From positions 215,851-279,850 of the forward strand of contig NZ_FNHI01000008.1 in NCBI RefSeq assembly GCF_900103455.1: a stretch of 64,000 nucleotides of DNA. Direction: 5' to 3'. The notes below the pieces were generated by a model that did no database searches, was not told where the DNA came from, and saw nothing but the letters and a program-made list of their open reading frames with translations. Shown here piece after piece: positions 45,450-53,840 of the stretch. Source of the stretch: Streptomyces wuyuanensis (GTDB lineage: Bacteria > Actinomycetota > Actinomycetes > Streptomycetales > Streptomycetaceae). Within the stretch, counting starts at the first letter, position 1. The number at the start of each line of letters is the position of its first letter. A program made the translations under genes and the position numbers.

Positions 45450-46541
45450 GTGGAACGGTGGCGGGAGCGCGAGGACGAGGACTCCCTCTTCCGCCAGCTC
45501 CGGCTCACCGTCCGTCAGGGCCTGGAGATCGACGCCGGCACGCCGGTCAGCGCATGGGAGGCGTTGACGGGCGTGGGGGCCTGGGAGTTCGCCCTGCCCA
45601 TCGGCATGGACGGCCTCGACCTCGGCCAGGCCGTCATCGCCATGGTCTGCGAGGAGGGCGGCAACGCGATGCAGCCGGTGCCGCTCACCGACACGTTCCT
45701 CGCGCTGGACCTGATGTCCGGGCTCGGGCCGCTCGCTCCGGAGGGACTCGACGGCCTGCTCGACCGGGTTCGGGACGGAGCGCACCCCGTCGCCGTACCG
45801 GGCCGGCTTCCCGACCCGCGTGGGGCCGTTCCGCCCGGCGTCACCTGGAAGCCCGACGGCGACGACGGCGGTGTCGTGCTGACCGGTTCCGGAGGGCCCT
45901 TCGCAGCGGGTGTGGAGCCGGGCTCGCTGCTCGTCCTGGCATCCGGGCCCGACGGGCCCTGCGTCGCCCTCGTCGATCCTCGGGCCCCCGGGGTCGAACT
46001 GCGTGCGCTGCGCGACCACGGAGGCGGCGCGGTCTCGGGCGCCTTCCTCGACGGAGCCCGGATACCTGCGGAATCCGTGGTCCTGCGCGGGCTCGCCGCC
46101 GAGCAGGCGCTGGCGCGAGCGGGACTGCGCGCCGCCGTCCACCAGGCGTCGCTGCTCGCCGGGATCACCGCGGCGGCACTGACGGCCGTCGTCTCCCGCA
46201 TCAGGAGCCGCCGGCAGTTCGGGCAGGCGCTGGTGAAGCACCAGGGGCCGCGGCTCAGGGTCGCCGGTCTGCTGGCCCGTCTCGACGCGGTGCGCTGGGC
46301 GGTCGGCGACGCCGCCAGGGACCTCGACGAGAACCGGCTCGGCCCCGGTGACGCCGCCGGGCTGATCGCGCTGACCGCGGAGACCGCGCTGGACGTCACC
46401 CGTGACGCGGTCCATCTGCATGGCGCCTCCGGGCTGGTCAGGGACGGGCTGGTGGCAGGGTGCTACCGGCGGGCCGCCTGGGAGGCGCTGCGCTGCGGCC
46501 GCCCCACCCAGCTGTGGGACATCGCCGCGCACACCGCCTGA
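45450..46541 (+). CDS. Acyl-CoA dehydrogenase-family protein, second of a pair
   Basis: 363 residues from GTG 45450, chosen because ACGGGAGG lies 7 nt upstream; TTG 45408, overlapping the preceding stop, is an alternative. More divergent ACAD: WEFALPIGMDGLDLGQAVIAMV, TDTFLALDLMSGLG, RSRRQFGQALVKHQG and the C-terminal RDAVHLHGASGLVRDGL. The central beta region lacks the SEPQAGSD-type FAD motif seen in its neighbour. Actinobacterial ACAD pairs of one canonical and one divergent subunit form heteromers. The pair presumably desaturates a thioester intermediate of this pathway. A strong terminator follows. Confidence 0.85.
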   Translation: MERWREREDEDSLFRQLRLTVRQGLEIDAGTPVSAWEALTGVGAWEFALPIGMDGLDLGQAVIAMVCEEGGNAMQPVPLTDTFLALDLMSGLGPLAPEGLDGLLDRVRDGAHPVAVPGRLPDPRGAVPPGVTWKPDGDDGGVVLTGSGGPFAAGVEPGSLLVLASGPDGPCVALVDPRAPGVELRALRDHGGGAVSGAFLDGARIPAESVVLRGLAAEQALARAGLRAAVHQASLLAGITAAALTAVVSRIRSRRQFGQALVKHQGPRLRVAGLLARLDAVRWAVGDAARDLDENRLGPGDAAGLIALTAETALDVTRDAVHLHGASGLVRDGLVAGCYRRAAWEALRCGRPTQLWDIAAHTA

Positions 46542-46552
46542 GGAGGGCGGGG

Positions 46553-46585
46553 AGAAGGGGCTCCCGCAGCGCGGGAGCCCCTTCT
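46553..46585. terminator. Strong hairpin terminator between convergent operons
   Basis: Perfect 15-bp arms (46553-46567 and 46571-46585) with a 3-nt loop, 11 bp after the second ACAD stop. It separates the rightward NRPS operon from the leftward operon that ends at the GNAT gene. Confidence 0.9.
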
Positions 46586-46645
46586 ACGGACCGCCCTCGA
46601 GCCGTCCCGGAACCTGCCCTGCCGGCCGGCCCGCCGGTGGGGCGC

Positions 46646-47227
46646 TCAGTCCAGGTCGCGGCGCATCACCCAGCGGTGGCGCTTGTCGCTCTTGGCCTCG
46701 GTCCTGCGGACCCGGCGGAAGCCGGACCGCTCGAACATCTCCATCGTGCCGACGTACGCGAGGGTGGGGTTCACCCGGCCGCCCTCCGGGTCCACGGGGT
46801 AACCCTCCACCGCCGGGGCGCCGTTGACCCGGGCGTGCTCCACCGCGCCCTCCAGCAGACCGGACGCGACGCCCTTGCCGCGGAACTCCTTGCGCACCAC
46901 GAAGCACGTCACGGACCACACCGGCAGGTCGTCCACGGGGAGGATCGTCTTCGACGAGGTGAGCCGGTCGAGGTGCTTGCGCGGTGCCACGTTGCACCAG
47001 CCGGCCACCTCACCGTCGAGATAGCCGAGCACCCCGGGCGCCGGGTTCCCCGCCTCGACGAGGGAGCGCAGGTGCGCGCCCCGCTCGTCGGCGGTCATCC
47101 GCCCGTAGTCGCCGGTGGTCAGCCGCCAGGCCATGCACCAGCAGGTGTGCGCGCTCTTGCGGGGCTGCAGGACCGCTCGCGCGTCGTCCCATCGTTCGGC
47201 GGTCGCCGGCAGAACTTCCAAATTCAT
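46646..47227 (-). CDS. GNAT-family N-acetyltransferase
   Basis: 193 residues from ATG 47227, whose first base is shared with the preceding stop. GNAT fold with acetyl-CoA pyrophosphate loop VRKEFRGKGVASGLLEGAVE, preceded by PVWSVTCFVV and followed by VGTMEMFERSGFRRVRR. The N-terminal half is Trp/Cys-rich (AHTCWCMAWRLTTGDYGRM), as in a group of actinobacterial GNATs of unknown substrate. Last gene of the leftward operon. It could acetylate the product for self-protection or tailoring, but no direct evidence supports a substrate. Confidence 0.85.
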   Translation of the reverse strand: MNLEVLPATAERWDDARAVLQPRKSAHTCWCMAWRLTTGDYGRMTADERGAHLRSLVEAGNPAPGVLGYLDGEVAGWCNVAPRKHLDRLTSSKTILPVDDLPVWSVTCFVVRKEFRGKGVASGLLEGAVEHARVNGAPAVEGYPVDPEGGRVNPTLAYVGTMEMFERSGFRRVRRTEAKSDKRHRWVMRRDLD

Positions 47228-48318
47228 CAGGCTACTTCGCTCTCTTTCCATTGCTGTGCGCGTTCCGCGGCCGCGGAACCGCCCCCCGTCCGGCGACCCT
47301 CGCCCATGAGGGCCGCCAGGACCCCCGCGGCACGACGGCACGCCTGCCGTCCGACACCCAGATGTGTGACGATCCGGACCACTCCGGGACCGGGCGCGGT
47401 CACCAGGACCCCCTCCCGGGCCGCACCGGCCACGACCTCCTCGGCGCCGGGGGCGTCGACGAGGACGACATTGGTCTCCTGCGGCCGCACGGCGCATCCG
47501 GCGTCCCGCAGCTCGGCCGCGAGCAGGGCCGCGTGGGCGTGGTCGTCGGCCATGCGTTCCAGGTGGTGGTCCAGCGCGTGGAGGCCCGCGGCGGCCAGGA
47601 TTCCCGACTGCCGCATGCCTCCTCCCAGACCGTGCCGCAACGAACGCGCCCTGGGAAGGTGCTCGGCGGCCGTGAGGAGAACGGAACCGACCGGGGCGCC
47701 GAGGCCCTTCGACAGGCACACCGACAGGGTGTCGGCCACCGGGGACCCGTACTCCCGGAGCGGTGTGCCGGTCGCGGTGTGCGCGTTCCAGACCCGGGCG
47801 CCGTCGATGTGCACGGAGATCCCGGCGCGGTCCGTCAGCCGCCGGACCGCGCGCAGGGTCTCCAGGGGGTACACGGTGCCGCCCGCGCGGGTGTGGGTCT
47901 GCTCGAGCGCCACGGCGCGGGTGCCGACCGTGTAGGCGTTGCCGGGTCGCAGCGCGCCCTCCAGCGCCTCGACCCCGAGCAGGCCCCGCTCGCCGCGGAC
48001 GGTGCGCGTCTGGATCCCCCCGTACCGGGCCGGCGAGCCCTCCTCGTGGGCCAGGATGTGGGCGTCGGCGTCACAGACGATCTCCTGGCCCGGCGCCACG
48101 AGCAGTCTCAGCGCGATCTGATTGGCCATCACGCCCGACGGGACGAACAGGGCCGCGCCGAAGCCGAACAGCCCGGCCAGGCGGTCCTCGAGGGCGCGGA
48201 CGGTGGGGTCCTCCCCGAACAGGTCGTCGCCGACCTCCGCGACTGCCATCGCGCGGCGCATCGCGGGCGTCGGACGGGTCACGGTGTCGCTGCGCAGATC
48301 GACGGTCTCCATGGTCAT
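47227..48318 (-). CDS. Threonine aldolase-family PLP enzyme
   Basis: 363 residues from ATG 48318 (MTMETVDLRSDTVTRP); ATG 48312 is also possible. The opening VDLRSDTVTRPTPAMRRAM and EDPTVRALEDRLAGLFG are diagnostic of low-specificity L-threonine aldolases. The PLP lysine is in LSVCLSKGLGAPVGS. Such enzymes reversibly cleave beta-hydroxy-alpha-amino acids to glycine and an aldehyde. In this cluster a beta-hydroxy(chloro)tryptophan made by the P450 would give an indole-3-carbaldehyde, which the ALDH could oxidise. Overlaps both neighbours by 1-4 bp. Confidence 0.9.
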   Translation of the reverse strand: MTMETVDLRSDTVTRPTPAMRRAMAVAEVGDDLFGEDPTVRALEDRLAGLFGFGAALFVPSGVMANQIALRLLVAPGQEIVCDADAHILAHEEGSPARYGGIQTRTVRGERGLLGVEALEGALRPGNAYTVGTRAVALEQTHTRAGGTVYPLETLRAVRRLTDRAGISVHIDGARVWNAHTATGTPLREYGSPVADTLSVCLSKGLGAPVGSVLLTAAEHLPRARSLRHGLGGGMRQSGILAAAGLHALDHHLERMADDHAHAALLAAELRDAGCAVRPQETNVVLVDAPGAEEVVAGAAREGVLVTAPGPGVVRIVTHLGVGRQACRRAAGVLAALMGEGRRTGGGSAAAERAQQWKESEVA

Positions 48319-49001
48319 GACGGTGTCTCAGCTCCTCGGTCGCCTCGCGGTCGCGGTGTCAGCCCGCGGACCGCGGCCCAGTCCAGCAGCGGCCGCACCA
48401 GCTCCCAGGTCTCCCGGACGAAGGCGCCGGCCGCGGCCGAACCGAGCACGGAGCCCGGTCCGAGCCGCCGTCCGGCGTCGATCTTGCGGTGCCGCAGCAG
48501 CTCCAGCCGGGGGTGGCCGGCCGGCACGCCCCGCGGCCGGGTCGCGAGCCTGTCGCCGCCGATCGCGAACCCCAGGGCGGTCAGCCGGGCGGTGATCGCG
48601 GCCAGCTCCGCTCCGCCGTCCTCCTCCTCGACGGCGGCGCGGTAGCGGACGACCTCGGCACCGCCGTACGGGTACCAGCGCCCCGAGGCGTACAGCCCGT
48701 CCCGGTCCAGGTGCATCCAGAAGCCCAGCGCGGGCAGCACGTCCAGGTACGCGCCCTGGTACGTCTTGTACGGGGACTTGTCGTGGGACATCCGGGTGTC
48801 CCGCACCGGGCCGAGCACCTGCACCCCGCCCGCGTACTCCGCGAAGTGAGCCGACAGTTCTCCGGCGAGCTCCTCCATGGGCGCGCGGACGTCCCTCTCG
48901 TACACCGCGCGATGACGCCCCCGCCACGACTCCTTGGAGTTCTCGGCGGCGAGGTCCTCGTACAGGCGCGGTGCCGAGGGCGGGAAACCGCTGAACGTCA
49001 C
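48315..49001 (-). CDS. DUF2461 (TIGR02453) family protein
   Basis: 228 residues from GTG 49001, overlapping the SHMT-like stop (GTGA). Family markers: FSGFPPSAPRLYEDLAAENS, DTRMSHDKSPYKTYQGAYL, and GFWMHLDRDGLYASGRWYP. The function of DUF2461 proteins is unknown. Tight coupling between two PLP-aldolase genes on both sides is unusual and suggests a pathway-linked role. Confidence 0.85.
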   Translation of the reverse strand: MTFSGFPPSAPRLYEDLAAENSKESWRGRHRAVYERDVRAPMEELAGELSAHFAEYAGGVQVLGPVRDTRMSHDKSPYKTYQGAYLDVLPALGFWMHLDRDGLYASGRWYPYGGAEVVRYRAAVEEEDGGAELAAITARLTALGFAIGGDRLATRPRGVPAGHPRLELLRHRKIDAGRRLGPGSVLGSAAAGAFVRETWELVRPLLDWAAVRGLTPRPRGDRGAETPS

Positions 49002-50398
49002 GACAGGTACCCCGGCAGCGGGTGGCGGGCGCACAGCCCGTCGACCCGGGCCCGCGCCGCCGCGCGCGCCTCGGCCGGAAGCACCCCCGAGCCGGCCCGC
49101 AGCGCGTCGAGGACGTCCGCGACCAGGTCCGCGCACTCGCCGGCCGCGTTGCGGTCCATGCCGCGGGCCGCCAGGGTGTTGCTGCCCAGCCGCAGCCCGG
49201 CGGTGGTCCGCACGGGGGTGGTGTCGCCGGGGACGCGGTTGCGGTTGACGACGATGCCGCACGACTCCAGGGCCTGCTCGGCGACGTCCCCGGTCAGTCC
49301 GGCCGGGCGCAGGTCGATGAGCACCATGTGGGTGTCCGTGCCGCCGGTGACCAGGCGCAGGCCGCGTTCGGACAGCCGCTCGGCGATCGCCTGGGCGCCG
49401 TCCGCCAGCCGCTTGGCCAGTTCGGCGAACTCGGGCCCCGCCACGAAGTCCAGGGCCCGCGCCTTGGCCGCGACCGACGCGAGGTCGGGGGTGCCCTGGG
49501 TGAACGGGAACACGGCGCGGCGCATGGTCGAGGCGAGGGTCCCGCGCTCGGGTCCGGACTTGCGGGCGTCGCGGCCGAGCAGGATCAGCCCGCCCCGAGG
49601 CCCGTACAGCTGCTTGTAGGTGCTCGTGGTGGTGATGTGGGCGTGGTCGACGGGACTCGGGTGCAGTCCCGCCGCGACGAGGCCCGCGATGTGGGAGATG
49701 TCGGCGAGCAGATAGGCGTTCGTCTCGTCGGCGATCTCCCGGAAACGGGCGAAGTCGATGCTGCGCGGGTAGGCGCTCGCGCCGCAGACGATCAGCTTGG
49801 GCCGGTGGGCGAGGGCGAGATCGCGGATCCGGTCGTAGTCCAGCAGCCCTTCGGGGGTGAGCCGGTAACCCACCGCGTTGTAGTAGCGGCCGCTGACGGA
49901 GGCGGGCGAGCCGTGGGTGAGATGGCCGCCGCAGTCGAGGTCCAGGCCGAGCAGGGTGTCTCCGGGTGCGAGCAGGGCGGTGAGCACCGCCAGGTTCGCG
50001 GACGACCCCGAGTGCGGCTGGACGATGGCGTCCTGGGCCGAGAACGCCGCACAGGCCCGCTCGATCGCCAGACGCTCGATCTCGTCGGCGACGGAGCAGC
50101 CGGCGTGGTAGCGCCCGCCCGGATAGCCCTCGGCGGTGAGATTCCCGAGCGTGCTTCCGCCGCAGGCCAGCACGGACGGGTCGGCGACGCTCGAGGCGGC
50201 GACCATCATCAGGGTGCTGTTCTGCCGGGCCGCCTCCCGGTTGAGCAGTTCGTACAGTACGGCGTCGGTCCGGCGCAGCCGGGCGGCGGCGTGTCCGGCA
50301 AAGGTGATCATGTCCGGTGCTTGCGGCCGCACCCCGGCGGCCGGTGGAGCACCGTCCTCGACCGGGGCGCCCAGCGGCGCGGGCAGGGTGAAGGTCAT
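48998..50398 (-). CDS. SHMT-like PLP aldolase/transaldolase, divergent active site
   Basis: 466 residues from ATG 50398. Overall SHMT fold: AEGYPGGRYHAG, QPHSGSSANLAVL, DCGGHLTHGSPASVSG, GASAYPRSIDFARFREIADE and ISHIAGLVAAGLHPSP. PLP Lys262 sits in TTTSTYKQLYGPRGG, where housekeeping SHMT has His before the Lys and this has Tyr261. The LIASEN glutamate is replaced (VAASSV, Ser69). Both changes affect residues important for folate-dependent serine hydroxymethyl transfer. This is therefore likely a specialised retro-aldolase, or a threonine transaldolase of the ObiH/LipK kind, making or breaking beta-hydroxy amino acids. A 34-bp gap separates it from the upstream Cy-A-PCP gene. Confidence 0.87.
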   Translation of the reverse strand: MTFTLPAPLGAPVEDGAPPAAGVRPQAPDMITFAGHAAARLRRTDAVLYELLNREAARQNSTLMMVAASSVADPSVLACGGSTLGNLTAEGYPGGRYHAGCSVADEIERLAIERACAAFSAQDAIVQPHSGSSANLAVLTALLAPGDTLLGLDLDCGGHLTHGSPASVSGRYYNAVGYRLTPEGLLDYDRIRDLALAHRPKLIVCGASAYPRSIDFARFREIADETNAYLLADISHIAGLVAAGLHPSPVDHAHITTTSTYKQLYGPRGGLILLGRDARKSGPERGTLASTMRRAVFPFTQGTPDLASVAAKARALDFVAGPEFAELAKRLADGAQAIAERLSERGLRLVTGGTDTHMVLIDLRPAGLTGDVAEQALESCGIVVNRNRVPGDTTPVRTTAGLRLGSNTLAARGMDRNAAGECADLVADVLDALRAGSGVLPAEARAAARARVDGLCARHPLPGYLS

Positions 50399-50432
50399 GG
50401 CTGTCCCCTCGTGGAGTTCCTGTGGTCGTCGG

Positions 50433-53400
50433 TCAGGCGCCGGCCGCGGCCCCGGGCAGGTCCGATACCCCGGCGGGAAGGTCAGCGCCGTCCTCGTCCG
50501 GAAGCGCGCCGAGTGCCTCCGCGGCGGCCAGTGCCTCCGCGCCGTGCTTCTCGTCGGCGGCGATCCGCGCGGCCAGTTCCGCCAGGACCGGGGTGCGGAA
50601 CACGGTCTTGACGGGCACCGGCACCCCCAGCAGGTCCTGGAGGAGGCCGGCCAGCCGGGTTCCGCTGAGCGAATCGCCGCCCAGCCTGAAGAAGTTGTCG
50701 CCGGGGCCGACGCGGTCGAGGCCGAGGATGTCGGCAACGGCCGCGCACAGCACCAGCTCCAGTGCGTCGCCCGGCTCCGTGGCCGCGTCCGCCGCCGCGG
50801 AGTCGTCGGCGGCCTGGCGGCTTCCGGCGGTGGAGGCGAGCAGCAGGCGGTCCACCTTGCCGTTGCGGGTGAGCGGCAGCTCCTCCAGCACGGTCAGCGC
50901 GGAGGGGACCATGTACGCGGGCAGCTGCTCCGAGAGCCGGGCGAGGATCTGCTCGCCCGTGCCCCCGGGGCCGGCGACGACGTAGGCGTGCAGCCGCCGG
51001 ACGCCGTGGGCACTGGCGGGGGCGACCACGACGGCCGCCGCGACGCGCTCGTCCTGCCGCAGTGCCGCCTCGATCTCGCCGAGTTCGATCCGGTGCCCCT
51101 GGATCTTCACCTGGAAGTCGCCCCGGCCCAGGATCTCGATGCTTCCGTCCGGGAGGTAACGCCCCAGGTCCCCGGTGAGATAGGCCCGTTCACCGGTGTC
51201 CGGCAGGGCCACGAAGCGGCTGCGGGTCAGTTCCTCGTCGTTCAGGTAGCCGAGCGCCAGCCCGACGTCGCTCGCGACGGCCATCTCGCCGACCACGCCC
51301 AGCGGGCGCTCCCGGGCGGAGCCGTCCACGACGTAGTACCGCTGGTTGGTGATGGGTTTGCCGTACGGGATGCTGGTCCAGGCCGGGTCGACCTCGCCGA
51401 TCGGCTGGAACAGCGACCAGCAGATCGTCTCCGTCGGGCCGCCCGAGCCCACCACCTCGATGCGGGGGCACTGGGCGCGCAGCCGGTCGGGCAGCGTCAG
51501 CGGGATCCAGTCGCCGGAGAGCACCGACAGGCGCAGCGACTCCAGCGGCCGTCCGCCGCCGCGCCGTTCGCGCACCTCCGCCTCGCCGACGAGGAGTTCC
51601 ATCAGCACCGGCACGGAGTTCCACAGCGTGACGCGTTCCGCGGACACCAGGTCGGCCCACACGTCGGGCTCGGCGTGCTCGAACGGTGGCGGGACGACGA
51701 CCGTGCCACCCTGCGTCAGCACGCCGAACACGTCGTAGATCGACGCGTCGAAGTGCAGTCCGGAGACGGCCAGCAGCCGGTCGGAGGCGTCCACCCCGAA
51801 CCGCCGGGCCACGTCGCGGATCAGGTTGACGACACCGATGTGGTCGACCATCACGCCTTTGGGCTCGCCCGTCGAACCCGAGGTGAAGATGGTGTACGCC
51901 ATGTCCGCCGGGGTCTGCGCGATCCCGGGCCGGGTGGCGTCGCCGAGTTCGAAGTCCTCGTCCACGCGGTAGCGGTGGACGTGCGGCGGCCAGCCGATCC
52001 GGGACTCCAGCCGGGACTGGGTGAGGACCTTGTCCACCCCGGCGTGTGCCAGGAGCCTGCGCAGCCGCTCGGGCGGCAGGGAGGCGTCGAGCGGCAGATA
52101 CGCCGCCCCGGAGGCCAGGATCCCGTAGACCGCGGCGTACTGCTCCCAGCCCTTCTCCATCACGATGGCGACCAGTTCGCCCGGCTTCGCCCCGTGCTGC
52201 CGCAGCCGGCGGCCGATCCGCCAGGCGTAGGCGGCGAGTTCCGCGTACGTGAGACGGCGTCCGGCGTCCACGACGGCCTCGGCGTCCGGTGTGCGGGCGG
52301 CCTGCTCGGCGAACAGCTCGTGCAGGGTGGTGTACGGAATCTGCCCCGCGGTGTCGTTGACGCGGCGGCGCAGCTCGCGCTCGGCCGGGGGGATCAGGTC
52401 GAAGCGCCGGCTGTGCAGGCTCTGCGGGTCGTCCACCAGGCGCCGGACGAGGGAGACGTACGCCCCGAACGCGGCCTCGGTGAACCCCGGCGCGAAGGCG
52501 CCGTCGACGTAGTCCCAGATGATCCGCAGTTCCCCGCCGAGCTCGCGCAACTGGACGTCGAGGGAGACCTGCGGGGTCTGCGAGATCGAGTGGACCTCGT
52601 GCCCCAGATCGGTGACCGGGCGGCGGGCCGGGTAGTCCAGCAGGCTGGTGACGACCACCGGCATGCCGGCCTGCGCGCCGGCACCGTGCAGCCGGGTCAG
52701 CTCGCGCAGCACCCGCACGCCGTTGAACGAACCGTGCTCCATGTCCCGGCGGAGCTGGTCGCGCAGGGCGTGCGCCCGGTCGAGGAACGTCGCGCCCGAA
52801 CCGTCGGCGGCGAGCAGCACGGCGTTGGTGAAGTCCCCCAGCACCGAACCGATGTCCTCGTGCACCCGGGGGCGCTCGAAGACCGGGTAGTTCAGGGTGA
52901 AGTCGGTCTCTTCCGCCCAGCAGCGGACCACCTCGGCGAACGCCGCGGTGAGCAGCACCGACGGGGTCACTTCCGCCTCTCGCGCCACCTTCCTGAGGCG
53001 GTCCCAGTCCGCGGGCGCCAGCCGGTGCTCGTGCCGTTCGAAGCGCACGTCGCCCCCACCGCCCCCGCCCTTCGGCAGCGAGGGCGCCGGCGGGAGCTGC
53101 GGCACCCGCTCCAGCCAGTAGTCGCGGGCCGCGCGGAACGCCTCGGTGCCCGGCAAGACGTCGGCGCGCCAGTGCGCGTACTCGGCGAACGTGAGCCCCG
53201 GCTCGGGCAGTTCGGCCCCCGGGTCCTCGTACAGGTCGATCAGGTCCGGGAAGAGCACCTGGAACGCGCTGGAGGCGTCCAGCACCTGCAGATCGATGCC
53301 CAGATGGACCCGGCCCCGGTTCCCCTCGCCCGGCAGCAGCACGAACCTGAGGTCGAACAGCGGCCAGCTGCCCACCGGGAACACCCGGTGGCTCATCTCC

Positions 53401-53735
53401 TCGCGCAGTCCGGCGAGCCGCTGCTCGACGTCGTCGGCGGCGAGCCCGCGCAGGTCCAGCACCGGTGTGTCGTACGGGGGAGGTTCGGCGAGCACGTGCT
53501 GCGTGCCGTCGGAGCGGCCGACGGCGCGCAGCATGTCGTGGCGGGCGACGACCCGGCGCCAGGCGGTGGCGAACCGCTCCGGATCCAGGTCCTGGCGCTC
53601 CCATTCGAAGTAGCCGTAGCAGCCGATGCTGCCCAGCTCGACTCCCTCTCCCCGTCCGATCATCAGCGCCTGCTGCGTCTCGGTCATGGGGAAGGGGGCG
53701 GCGCTGTCGGCGGGGCCGTGCAAGAGCTCGGTCAT
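50433..53735 (-). CDS. NRPS Cy-A-PCP (A5)
   Basis: 1100 residues from ATG 53735 (GGAG upstream); 34 extra open codons upstream lack coding character. Cy domain ~15-435: TETQQALMIGRGEG, D148-x4-D153-x2-S156 in place of HHxxxDG, and SQTPQVSLDVQ. A domain ~465-985: FTSGSTGEPKG, SGGPTETIC, LTGDLGRY, RGDFQVKIQGHRIELGE, GKVDRLLL. PCP Ser1022 in FFRLGGDSLSG. The hand-aligned pocket is D-A-Y-N-V-S-S-C-W-K. With WNSVP and SGDWIP it resembles cysteine-activating partners of Cy domains (DLYNxSLIWK type). It would add and cyclise Cys (or Ser/Thr) to an azoline. It heads the leftward operon. Confidence 0.93.
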   Translation of the reverse strand: MTELLHGPADSAAPFPMTETQQALMIGRGEGVELGSIGCYGYFEWERQDLDPERFATAWRRVVARHDMLRAVGRSDGTQHVLAEPPPYDTPVLDLRGLAADDVEQRLAGLREEMSHRVFPVGSWPLFDLRFVLLPGEGNRGRVHLGIDLQVLDASSAFQVLFPDLIDLYEDPGAELPEPGLTFAEYAHWRADVLPGTEAFRAARDYWLERVPQLPPAPSLPKGGGGGGDVRFERHEHRLAPADWDRLRKVAREAEVTPSVLLTAAFAEVVRCWAEETDFTLNYPVFERPRVHEDIGSVLGDFTNAVLLAADGSGATFLDRAHALRDQLRRDMEHGSFNGVRVLRELTRLHGAGAQAGMPVVVTSLLDYPARRPVTDLGHEVHSISQTPQVSLDVQLRELGGELRIIWDYVDGAFAPGFTEAAFGAYVSLVRRLVDDPQSLHSRRFDLIPPAERELRRRVNDTAGQIPYTTLHELFAEQAARTPDAEAVVDAGRRLTYAELAAYAWRIGRRLRQHGAKPGELVAIVMEKGWEQYAAVYGILASGAAYLPLDASLPPERLRRLLAHAGVDKVLTQSRLESRIGWPPHVHRYRVDEDFELGDATRPGIAQTPADMAYTIFTSGSTGEPKGVMVDHIGVVNLIRDVARRFGVDASDRLLAVSGLHFDASIYDVFGVLTQGGTVVVPPPFEHAEPDVWADLVSAERVTLWNSVPVLMELLVGEAEVRERRGGGRPLESLRLSVLSGDWIPLTLPDRLRAQCPRIEVVGSGGPTETICWSLFQPIGEVDPAWTSIPYGKPITNQRYYVVDGSARERPLGVVGEMAVASDVGLALGYLNDEELTRSRFVALPDTGERAYLTGDLGRYLPDGSIEILGRGDFQVKIQGHRIELGEIEAALRQDERVAAAVVVAPASAHGVRRLHAYVVAGPGGTGEQILARLSEQLPAYMVPSALTVLEELPLTRNGKVDRLLLASTAGSRQAADDSAAADAATEPGDALELVLCAAVADILGLDRVGPGDNFFRLGGDSLSGTRLAGLLQDLLGVPVPVKTVFRTPVLAELAARIAADEKHGAEALAAAEALGALPDEDGADLPAGVSDLPGAAAGA

Positions 53736-53840
53736 GGTCCAACTCCACTCGCGGTAACGGGAATTCAACTGGCCGGGACTGCGGAGGCGTCGCTGCTCCG
53801 CCGGGCGGAGCGAGGGTAGGGCGCGCCGGTTAGCCACCGG

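Noticed and set aside
48998..50398. Housekeeping glyA
   Set aside because: Embedded in the NRPS operon, and two conserved SHMT active-site residues are changed.
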